From: Armatimonadota bacterium
GTDB lineage: Bacteria; Armatimonadota; Fimbriimonadia; Fimbriimonadales; ATM1
DNA: 5,265 nt
NCBI GenBank assembly: GCA_013816225.1
Contig: JACDEQ010000167.1
Location: 1 to 5,265 of the forward strand
Reading direction: 5' to 3'
In this document: positions 1-4,360 of the stretch, piece by piece
Numbering within the stretch: position 1 is the first letter of the stretch
Layout: each line of letters starts with the position of its first letter
Made by a program: the position numbers and the translations under genes
The notes under the pieces: model-generated
Database searches by the model: none
What the model saw: the letters and a program-made list of their open reading frames with translations, nothing else
Told to the model about the DNA's origin: nothing

Positions 1-216
1 GCAAAGGGCGGCGACCCCGTTTTGAAGGGCGAGGAGCACGGCCTCAGCGTCTTCTTCCGCGACGGCGACAACCTGTTCCACGCCTATTCCAGCTACGCAC
101 GAGGGGTTGAGAGCCTGACCGACGCCTACCGACTGCTCGACACAACCCCTTACGGGCGACAGGAAGACTTCGAAGACTCTCCGCCCGGCTGGCCGCAACG
201 GCCGACGTACGGCTAG
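1..216 (+). CDS. DUF899 family thioredoxin-like protein, C-terminal part (5' end outside window)
   Basis: The open frame runs from base 1 to the TAG at 214-216 and encodes the last 71 residues. The segment with FFRDGDNLFHAYSSYARGV, then LLDTTPYGR and an acidic stretch ending in PGW, matches my memory of the C-terminal signature of DUF899 proteins (a thioredoxin-like fold; usually a V-F-x-D-G-D-x-x-F-H-x-Y-S-x-Y-A-R-G core followed by L-D-x-T-P-x-G-R). The family is widespread and often annotated as a putative dithiol-disulfide oxidoreductase, but its substrate is unknown. The N-terminal half is not visible, so activity cannot be judged. The internal ATG at 22 is not the real start, because the frame is open to the window edge. 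The stop is 16 nt before the ATG of the Sec-thioredoxin gene, so the two may be co-transcribed as a redox pair. Family assignment is fairly safe; function is inference. Confidence 0.8.
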   Translation, partial: AKGGDPVLKGEEHGLSVFFRDGDNLFHAYSSYARGVESLTDAYRLLDTTPYGRQEDFEDSPPGWPQRPTYG

Positions 217-231
217 GAGTCATACTCTCCT
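215..231 (+). promoter_or_regulatory. Shine-Dalgarno of the Sec-thioredoxin gene inside a small hairpin
   Basis: AGGAG (215-219) is the only Shine-Dalgarno-like sequence before ATG 233, at a rather long spacing of 13 nt. It is perfectly complementary to CTCCT (227-231), with a 7-nt loop. The hairpin would bring the site closer to the ATG but also mask it. The first two bases of AGGAG are part of the DUF899 stop codon, so ribosomes ending there could open the hairpin. CATACT (221-226) also resembles a weak -10 hexamer. Five base pairs can occur by chance. Confidence 0.3.
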
Positions 232-232
232 C

Positions 233-859
233 ATGAGCCCGTTCCTACTTGCCATGACGCTGACCGCCGCGCATGCCGAGCTTCCAAGCAGCGACAGCCT
301 TGCCGAAGACTTTAACAAGGCCATGGGCAAGGTCAGGGTCGTCATGCTCGTCTCGCCGACGTGAGGAGCGTGCGTCCATGGCGCGGACGTGATCCGCGAT
401 CAAGTGCATCTCAAGCTCAAGGATAAGCGCCTCGCTACCTTTTCCGTCTTCATTCCCATGGTCCCGGGCGATGGGCACGCTTCTGCCGAGGAAAGCGCGA
501 AGCCTATGAAGAAGGCTGGAATCGCCTCCTATTGGGATGGCGGCCGTCAGCTCGGCGAGGCGTATGGCAAGGTCGTCGAGCTGCCCATGGGGAAGACCAT
601 GGCCTGGGACGTCTATTTCGTCTACGGCCCCGACGCGGTGTGGGGCGAAACACCGCCCAAGCCCGCCTACTGGATGCACCAACTCGGCTCGGACGAACGC
701 TGCCTCGATCCCGACAAGTTCCGAGAGGCGGTCGAGAGGGAACTGAGGGCCATGGGGCCGAGCCGACTCGCACTGCTCACTCGCGAGGGTTGCACCGGCA
801 CCGCCGAAATGCGCAAGTGCGGACATCGTGCCCGCCCGAGCCGCGCCGGGCCGGTCTGA
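233..859 (+). CDS. Secreted thioredoxin-fold protein, candidate selenoprotein with in-frame UGA (UxxC active site)
   Basis: Read from ATG 233 to TGA 857-859 with the TGA at 362-364 taken as selenocysteine, the product has 208 residues. Residues 1-15 form a short hydrophobic leader ending A-H-A before Glu16, a plausible signal peptidase site, although its n-region lacks a positive charge. Residues 34-40 (VRVVMLV) are a thioredoxin beta strand leading into S41-P-T-U44-G-A-C47, a CxxC redox motif with Sec for the first Cys. Helix, strand and a conserved-looking AWDVYFVYGP...PAYWMHQL segment follow to about residue 173. Both parts are in the same frame without indels and only together make a complete fold. 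It probably acts outside the cytoplasm as a thiol-disulfide or peroxide-linked oxidoreductase; the substrate is unknown. AGGAG at 215-219 is a possible Shine-Dalgarno. The alternative start GTG 389 would remove the leader and active site. UGA is an ordinary stop elsewhere here. A Cys-to-TGA sequencing error or pseudogene remains possible. Residues 174-208 look foreign to the fold. Confidence 0.72.
362..364 (+). other. In-frame UGA, proposed selenocysteine codon
   Basis: The TGA is codon 44 of the thioredoxin-fold frame and lies three codons before TGC (Cys47), giving U-x-x-C after S-P-T. This is the position of the nucleophilic Cys in thioredoxin-like proteins, the commonest site for Sec in bacterial redox selenoproteins. 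The frame stays open for 165 codons after it, with clear protein character. Confidence 0.68.
365..395 (+). promoter_or_regulatory. Candidate bacterial SECIS stem-loop
   Basis: Directly after the UGA, CGTCC (373-377) pairs with GGACG (385-389). The upper stem can extend by two wobble pairs (372/390, 371/391) and closes a 7-nt loop (378-384, ATGGCGC) that contains GG. In an alternative lower stem, 365-367 pair with 393-395 and 369-370 with 390-391, leaving U371 and G372 bulged. Bacterial SECIS elements sit in the coding region just 3' of UGA and carry G in a small apical loop recognised by SelB. Here the loop begins 14 nt after the UGA, a little closer than in E. coli fdhF, and the G falls at loop positions 3-4. 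Pairing is seen; function is inference. Confidence 0.42.
752..859 (+). pseudogene. Remnant of a second small thioredoxin-like gene, fused to the C-terminus of the Sec-thioredoxin frame
   Basis: From ATG 752 the frame reads M-G-P-S-R-L-A-L-L-T-R-E-G-C-T-G-T-A-E-M-R-K before turning into an Arg/Pro-rich tail without character. The strand-loop-helix pattern (hydrophobic run, then LTREGC-x-x-T, then a helix start) is how small thioredoxin- or glutaredoxin-like proteins of the LLTR-x-GC-x-N/G-T type begin, with a single redox Cys (residue 187 of the fused frame). The Sec-thioredoxin fold itself seems complete at residue ~173. I infer that two adjacent genes were joined by loss of the intervening stop, and that the second was cut off near base 815-820. 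A natural C-terminal extension is the alternative. Confidence 0.35.
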
Positions 860-873
860 CCTTGAAAGAATTC

Positions 874-880
874 GGAGAGG
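874..880 (+). promoter_or_regulatory. Shine-Dalgarno that favours GTG 883 for the DUF1360 gene
   Basis: GGAGAGG lies 2-8 nt before GTG 883. The upstream alternative TTG 862 has no Shine-Dalgarno in front of it. Confidence 0.5.
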
Positions 881-882
881 AA

Positions 883-1368
883 GTGCAGCAAGATATCGAT
901 CCCAACTCTTTCATAGCGAAGAAGACTGCGACCTTGAACCTGGTTCCGTTTGGCCTGTTTCTCATTATAAACGGGCTTATCTGCTGGACTTGGTACCGAG
1001 AGCTGGCGCAACTGGAGCAACACATCAGCCCGTTCAACGTGCTCCTCTGGGGTTTGGCCGTCTTTCGGATTGCGAACATTGTTGCCGACGAGCCGGTAAC
1101 GCGGGCCATTCGCGCGCCCTTCGTGGAGCAGGAAGCCAAGGAAGGGGGCAGAATCGAGGAGACGCCCAAGAAGCGCGGACTCCAGCACACGATCGGATCC
1201 TTGCTGTACTGCTCGTCTTGCGTCGGCGTGTGGGTAGCCGCTGGGATAACCTACATGATGGTGTTTTTCCCACTCGTCGCTTGGGTTGTGATTGTGATCT
1301 TCGCCATAAGCGGCTTGGAGAGAATTCTTGCGAGTTTGGTAGCAACTCTCGCTCGAGGCGAGAAGTGA
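883..1368 (+). CDS. DUF1360-like integral membrane protein
   Basis: From GTG 883 the product has 161 residues. It shows hydrophobic segments at about 18-37, 51-68 (interrupted by Arg62, Asn65) and a long pair at 107-150. The centre reads F-R-I-A-N-I-V-A-D-E-P-V-T-R-A-I-R-A-P-F, a charged loop follows, then L-L-Y-C110-S-S-C113-V-G-V-W. An R-(I/L)-x-x-(I/L)-x-x-(D/E)-x-(I/V)-T-x-x-(I/L)-R element before a C-x-x-C-x-G-x-W motif in a transmembrane segment is, as I recall, the DUF1360 hallmark. No biochemical role is established; the CxxC could bind metal or be redox active. The start is uncertain: TTG 862, 2 nt after the previous stop, would add seven residues, but the Shine-Dalgarno favours 883. 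The frame stays open upstream to ATG 532 only as a high-GC shadow of the thioredoxin gene. Placement right behind that gene suggests read-through transcription. Confidence 0.75.
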   Translation: MQQDIDPNSFIAKKTATLNLVPFGLFLIINGLICWTWYRELAQLEQHISPFNVLLWGLAVFRIANIVADEPVTRAIRAPFVEQEAKEGGRIEETPKKRGLQHTIGSLLYCSSCVGVWVAAGITYMMVFFPLVAWVVIVIFAISGLERILASLVATLARGEK

Positions 1369-1410
1369 GTGTTGAAGTGTCTCTTGCCTGACCGTCCGCG
1401 ACCACGGGGC

Positions 1411-1439
1411 TCCGCGAAATCGCGCCGCGGTTCCGCGGA
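1411..1439 (+). repeat. GC-rich inverted repeat downstream of the DUF1360 gene
   Basis: TCCGCGAA (1411-1418) pairs with TTCCGCGGA (1431-1439) with one bulged C, around a 12-nt GC-rich loop. It lies 42 nt after the stop and could help end the transcript, but no T-run follows, so an intrinsic terminator is not supported. Confidence 0.3.
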
Positions 1440-1441
1440 CT

Positions 1442-1620
1442 GGGTGGCCAGGATAAGCGTCTTACAAACTCCGTCTCCGCCTGCCTTGGCGAGCTTATCC
1501 GCGAACCCCATCAAGCCGCGGGAAACCTAGCAGGAGCATCCCTTGAGTGCGAGTTCGTTGTGGATGAGCTAAAGCCAGTTGGCTGAATCCGAGGTCTTGC
1601 AGTCGCTTTTCCTGGGCACC
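1442..1620. repeat. Dispersed repeat, copy 1
   Basis: The segment aligns with 4035-4206 in direct orientation. Block A (1442-1507 against 4035-4099) differs at six bases plus one gap in ~66. Block B (1548-1590 against 4134-4176) differs at seven of 43. The next 30 bases are weaker, about two thirds identical. Between A and B the copies diverge. Block A is bounded by a perfect inverted pair GGATAAGC (1451-1458) and GCTTATCC (1493-1500), with an inner GCC/GGC stem. Block B holds AGCCA-GT-TGGCT (1573-1584). I see no protein in it that I trust. It could be a transcribed structured element, a non-autonomous mobile repeat or a decayed common flank. It fills most of the gene-free interval 1369-1747. 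Confidence 0.75.
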
Positions 1621-1632
1621 GAAATCTCATGT

Positions 1633-1725
1633 CGACGAACCGTCGACCAAATGGTTCAGGCTGCGCGTAGCGCAAAGCAGAACATCGCCGAGGAGGGTCG
1701 AGCTAGCGGCACAGGAAAGGAGCAC
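1633..1725 (+). pseudogene. Fragment of a four-helix-bundle (23S rRNA intervening-sequence type) protein
   Basis: Codons 1633-1722 read R-R-T-V-D-Q-M-V-Q-A-A-R-S-A-K-Q-N-I-A-E, then E-G-R-A-S-G-T-G-K-E. This matches the most conserved stretch of four-helix-bundle proteins of the S23/IVS family, remembered as RT-x-DQMVQAARSGKQNIAEGS-x-ASGTSKE. That protein is normally ~100-200 residues, with a helix before this motif and a LEELLxDY-type helix after it. Neither is present: upstream is repeat copy 1, and downstream the frame turns into unrelated sequence (stop 1828-1830) overlapping the next gene. An open frame with TTG start at 1579 exists, but I regard this as a gene relic. Homologues occur in many copies in some Verrucomicrobia and related phyla; their function is unknown. 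Confidence 0.65.
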
Positions 1726-1733
1726 GGCGGATG

Positions 1734-1739
1734 CATAAT
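1734..1739 (+). promoter_or_regulatory. Candidate -10 box for a leaderless transcript of the secreted-protein gene
   Basis: CATAAT (five of six to TATAAT) sits in the AT-rich run 1734-1747 and ends 8 nt before ATG 1748, so a normal initiation point would fall at or next to the start codon. There is no Shine-Dalgarno before that ATG. No convincing -35 is visible. Confidence 0.35.
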
Positions 1740-1747
1740 ATATAGAT

Positions 1748-2818
1748 ATGGCACCGTGGCGGATTTTGGTTACACTGCTGCCGAGTGTTGCGTGCCTAAT
1801 AACGGCAACCGGGCAGACCTTTTGGTATAACGGCGATTTCAATGATGTTCATGCGCACGCCAATGAGGTCAATACATACATCGAATACGCCAAGCAGTAC
1901 GATGACTTTGACGTTCCTGAAGGCGGGAGAATGGTGGGCAGCGCGTGGTCGCATAACCTCGCATACGGCTTGGATAACGTGGTTGAAGCCGAGATTGAGG
2001 TACGCCGAGGCATCAGCGAGGGAAATGGTGGCGAGCTTCTATTTGCGAGGAGATTGCCTTGCGTGATGTACAGGACCGGCCGAAGCGGGTTCGGAATGCT
2101 GGAATTCGGTTACAGAGTTCGCGATGTCGGCTACTTCCTGCGGCCGGGACCGTACTTCCTGAACGTCGCGCCGGTTGGATTTGGGAGGGGGCGTTCGTTC
2201 GCTTCCGAGACTACAGGCGAAAACGGGATTGGGACTCCGCTGAACAACGGCAACTCATTCTTCGACGCCCCTCTCTACGGCTTTTATTTCACAGCGAACG
2301 ACCCGTATTGGGGTTACCCTCATGATTTCTCTCAAGGGATAGCAGCGGGCGGAAGCGCCGCGGAGAGTTATGATGTCACGCAGGGCACGGTGATATCCGG
2401 AAGCCTTGCGCGCTTGGTCAACCCGGACGACCGCAGATTGGTTATCCGCCCGAGCCTTCCCATTTCGTTGTCGCGGCCTTCAGCCGAAATCGTGGTGCAA
2501 GCAACGGCCGGCGCTCCGCCGCTGCCGCGCCTGAAAATTCGGATCGAAACGGCGTGCAGCGGCATTCCGTCGACTAGGGCGCGCCAGAGGTTGGAGTTGT
2601 TCAGCTTCACGAGCAATCGGTGGGTTTTGCATGATGAGAGGATTCCATCTGTCGGCGATTCCATTGTCGAAGCGGAACTCATAGATGGCGCAGACGATTA
2701 CGTCGAGCCGAACACGTTGAGAACCTGGTGCCGCATCGGCTGGTATGATCGAGGGCTACTCAATCTGAGCTGGACCGCGTCTGTAGACCAGGTCGTCTGG
2801 TTCACCGGACCCAGATAG
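1748..2818 (+). CDS. Secreted two-domain protein of unknown function
   Basis: The 356-residue product starts with a signal peptide: Arg5, a hydrophobic core to about residue 20, and probable cleavage near A-T-G-Q. S-V-A-C16 is a poor lipobox, so a lipoprotein is less likely. Domain 1 (about 24-205) opens with F-W-Y-N-G-D-F-N-D, then ANEVNT and Y-D-D-F-D-V-P-E-G-G, and is rich in Tyr, Gly and aromatic pairs, as in beta-sandwich exoproteins. Domain 2 (about 207-356) opens with G-T-V-I-S-G-S-L-A-R-L and continues D-D-R-R-L-V-I-R-P to the C-terminal VDQVVWFTGPR; its spacing of short strands suggests a second beta-sandwich. I recall both modules from hypothetical secreted proteins of Planctomycetota- and Armatimonadota-like genomes, though usually on separate proteins. 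There is no membrane anchor or PEP-CTERM at the end. ATG 1748 gives the only leader-like N-terminus. Its first 83 bases overlap only the four-helix relic's frame. Function unknown. Confidence 0.8.
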   Translation: MAPWRILVTLLPSVACLITATGQTFWYNGDFNDVHAHANEVNTYIEYAKQYDDFDVPEGGRMVGSAWSHNLAYGLDNVVEAEIEVRRGISEGNGGELLFARRLPCVMYRTGRSGFGMLEFGYRVRDVGYFLRPGPYFLNVAPVGFGRGRSFASETTGENGIGTPLNNGNSFFDAPLYGFYFTANDPYWGYPHDFSQGIAAGGSAAESYDVTQGTVISGSLARLVNPDDRRLVIRPSLPISLSRPSAEIVVQATAGAPPLPRLKIRIETACSGIPSTRARQRLELFSFTSNRWVLHDERIPSVGDSIVEAELIDGADDYVEPNTLRTWCRIGWYDRGLLNLSWTASVDQVVWFTGPR

Positions 2819-2836
2819 GGTTCCGGGGGTAGTGGA

Positions 2837-2842
2837 TAAAAT
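2837..2842 (+). promoter_or_regulatory. Candidate -10 box for a leaderless transcript of the VanZ-family gene
   Basis: TAAAAT (five of six to TATAAT) ends 6 nt before GTG 2849, and no usable Shine-Dalgarno precedes the GTG. The geometry is the same as at 1734-1739. No -35 is recognisable, and the site lies only 18 nt after the preceding stop. Confidence 0.3.
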
Positions 2843-2848
2843 GGCGAG

Positions 2849-3274
2849 GTGAGCCAATGGCGCCGATGGCGTCCCCCGATCCTGTGCATGGCGCTGATCA
2901 CCGCCATGTCGTCCACCGTTGTTCACAGCAAGCAGCTCATCCAGAGTGTCGCGAGCAGCTCTCCCGTTCCTGTGTCCGAGGAAGGATTCATGCGCTTCTG
3001 GGCATCATGGTGGTGGCTGTTCGTCAAGGGATTCCACGTCCTGGAATTCGCGCTCCTCACCTGGCTGGTCCTGCGGGCGTCCGCGGGGAGAATCACGGTT
3101 TCCGCAGTGATCGCACTCGGTTTTGCCACCCTCGATGAGTTCCACCAGACCTTCGTGCCCGACCGCGGCGGTCTCATCACAGACGTTATGATCGACAGCG
3201 TCGGCATCGCACTAGCCTGCGTTGCGTGGATCGCCCTCTCGGGAAGGCAGGTTGAGCAAAGGAGCGAGAACTAA
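2849..3274 (+). CDS. VanZ-family membrane protein
   Basis: The 141-residue product has the VanZ-like plan. A first membrane segment lies near 10-25. K60-x-x-H63-x-x-E66 opens the second helix (58-77). D96-E97-F-H-Q100-T-F-V-P-D-R106 lies at the end of the third. D112-x-x-x-D116-x-x-G119 leads into the fourth (to about 131). These charged signatures (H-x-x-E/Y, DExxQxFxxxR, DxxxDxxG) define the family, named after VanZ of enterococci, which gives low-level teicoplanin resistance; most chromosomal members have no known role, and nothing nearby suggests glycopeptide resistance. In-frame TAA at 2837-2839 limits the start to GTG 2849 or later; ATG 2888 would cut the first helix, so GTG is preferred. 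It lies 30 nt after the secreted-protein gene. Family assignment is firm, function open. Confidence 0.87.
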   Translation: MSQWRRWRPPILCMALITAMSSTVVHSKQLIQSVASSSPVPVSEEGFMRFWASWWWLFVKGFHVLEFALLTWLVLRASAGRITVSAVIALGFATLDEFHQTFVPDRGGLITDVMIDSVGIALACVAWIALSGRQVEQRSEN

Positions 3275-3418
3275 CCGTCTACGGGCCGGCCCTCCCGCGC
3301 ATAGCAGTTGCCACGCGCGTGCAGCGAAGCCTAGCGGAGTTCTAACTATCGATCTAAACGCCCCGAAATGTAGTCTATACCGATAATCCATGGATATTGG
3401 AAAATCGGCCCGGACGCT
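3275..3418. other. Intergenic region with several short palindromes
   Basis: No gene is seen here. Perfect 10-bp palindromes occur at 3283-3292 (GGGCCGGCCC), 3312-3321 (CACGCGCGTG) and 3386-3395 (ATCCATGGAT). The last is enclosed by CCGAT (3380-3384) and ATCGG (3404-3408), which could pair. GATAAT at 3382-3387 resembles a -10 hexamer, but no -35 stands at the right distance. None ends in a T-run, so no terminator can be called. Confidence 0.35.
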
Positions 3419-4123
3419 TTGTATCGACTCCTTGACTTCACTTTGCCGGTGACAGCTTGTACGAACCTGCCCGGGTTGGCCCCGCGTTCGCGACGGCGAG
3501 CGTATCCGATGTCGTTGCTTGCCTTAGCCTGGGACGGCGCCAACTATTGGTCGTCCTCCGGAGGCGGATCCACCGGCCCCAGGCTGGCGCGTTATGCGGC
3601 GGATGGCACGTTGCTCGACACGTATGCGCCGGGACTCGATCTCCGGTCGGTCTTCACCAATGGCGCAGCGGGTCCCGTTTACGCGCGGGCGTTCAATAGC
3701 TCACAAATCTACGTGCAGACTTCCCCAGGCGTGTTCGGGAACGACGTCGTCCTCTCGGGCGGCTCTCTCGATGCCCAAAGCTCCGTGGCGTTTGGCAATA
3801 ACGGCGAATTCATCGCAATGAACGCCGGAAACGTTGACCGCTGGGACGCCGCCGGGAATCACATAGGCAGCCTCGCCCTTACCGGTTTCGGCAGTATGTT
3901 CAACGAGAACACCTATCCGCAGAACCGTGGCGTTACTTGGATAGGTGGAACGGGTCAAGATGGCTTCGCTACCTTTTCCGAGGGCATGCTTTCCGCTTGG
4001 GACGTAGCCGGAAACCGTATCGGCACCACGGCCCGGGTGGCCAGGATAAGCGCCTTGCAAACTCCGCCGCCGCTGCCTTGGCGAGCGTATCCACGAACCA
4101 TCCTAGTCATGCGGACCTGGTGA
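3419..4123 (+). pseudogene. Decayed secreted beta-propeller-like protein gene (PEP-CTERM-type family), both ends broken
   Basis: The open frame (TTG start) encodes 234 residues, but only about 35-204 look like real protein. Trp-rich blade units recur: R-Y59-A-A-D-G-T-L-L-D, R-W142-D-A-A-G-N-H-I-G and A-W194-D-V-A-G-N-R-I-G-T-T. L-A-W-D-G-A-N-Y-W begins the homologous part. I recall this pattern from secreted WD/NHL-like propeller proteins, often with a PEP-CTERM anchor, in environmental bacteria. There is no signal peptide; residues 1-30 lack character. Just upstream, the other frame reads A-T-A-S-V-S-D-V-V-A (about 3490-3519), which would lead naturally into L-A-W-D, suggesting a small indel near 3515-3525. 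At the 3' end homology stops at T204 (base 4030), and repeat copy 2 begins at 4035; the last 30 residues are read from the repeat. I infer a pseudogene, although an expressed truncated protein cannot be excluded. Confidence 0.6.
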
Positions 4124-4206
4124 GAGCCTTTATTGCGAGTTCGTTGTGAATAAGCGAGCGCCAGTGGGCTCAATCCCAGGGCTCGGAGTTGCTCATGCTG
4201 GGCGCC
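4035..4206. repeat. Dispersed repeat, copy 2
   Basis: This is the second copy of the repeat at 1442-1620, in the same orientation. Its outer inverted pair is GGATAAGC (4044-4051) and GCGTATCC (4085-4092), one mismatch short of perfect. Block B (4134-4176) keeps the central part of the small palindrome (GCCAGTGGGC) with one mispair. Copy 2 abuts the broken propeller gene on its left. No four-helix-bundle coding sequence follows it, although AGCTAGCGG occurs downstream of both copies (1701-1709, 4261-4269). The interval 4207-4342 holds nothing else I recognise. Confidence 0.75.
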
Positions 4207-4351
4207 CGCCCGCGTCCTGAGTCGTGTGGTATGTATACGCCGACTGGAGTGGGAATTAGCAGCTAGCGGGACCACCAATGCTCATTGAGCTATCGCAAGG
4301 GAAAACTTAAGTAGAATTATCCGGGTTGGACGGTCATAGCTAATGGGGTGC

Positions 4352-4356
4352 GGGAG
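4352..4356 (+). promoter_or_regulatory. Shine-Dalgarno that favours ATG 4361 for the nuclease gene
   Basis: GGGAG lies 4 nt before ATG 4361. The upstream in-frame ATG 4343 has no Shine-Dalgarno and would add M-G-C-G-R-Y ahead of the family's usual start (S-x-S/T-x-x-x-x-Y-x-x-C). Confidence 0.5.
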
Positions 4357-4360
4357 ATAC

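Noticed and set aside
362..364. UGA reassigned genome-wide to Trp or Gly
   Set aside because: The same frame ends in TGA at 857-859 and the DUF1360 gene ends in TGA at 1366-1368, so TGA is still used as a stop.
245..826. Long open frame on the minus strand (193 codons) across the Sec-thioredoxin gene
   Set aside because: It mirrors the codon pattern of the + strand gene in high-GC DNA, shows no recognisable domain and has no ribosome binding site.
532..1368. Long + strand frame starting at ATG 532
   Set aside because: The part before about 862 is an Arg-rich shadow of the thioredoxin frame; real protein character begins with the DUF1360 segment.
1411..1439. Intrinsic terminator after the DUF1360 gene
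   Set aside because: A stem exists but no T-run follows; it is listed only as an inverted repeat.
3701..4060. Minus-strand open frame of 119 codons
   Set aside because: It is antisense to the Trp/Gly-rich propeller repeats, with no start signal or domain.
4035..4123. Conserved peptide encoded by the repeat (both copies give similar short peptides on either strand, such as VCK-T/A-LILAT on the minus strand)
   Set aside because: The similarity follows from DNA identity, there is no start or ribosome binding site, and block A carries an indel between copies that breaks the frame.
1442..4206. Repeats as integron attC sites and the genes as cassettes
   Set aside because: The hairpins are not bounded by RYYYAAC/GTTRRRY core sites, and several genes in the block have no repeat behind them.
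1442..4206. CRISPR array
   Set aside because: There are only two long, diverged copies 2.6 kb apart, with no regular short spacers.
4285..4317. Promoter for the nuclease gene (TTGAGC and TAGAAT)
   Set aside because: The hexamers are acceptable, but the spacing is 21 nt, too long for a standard sigma-70 type promoter.
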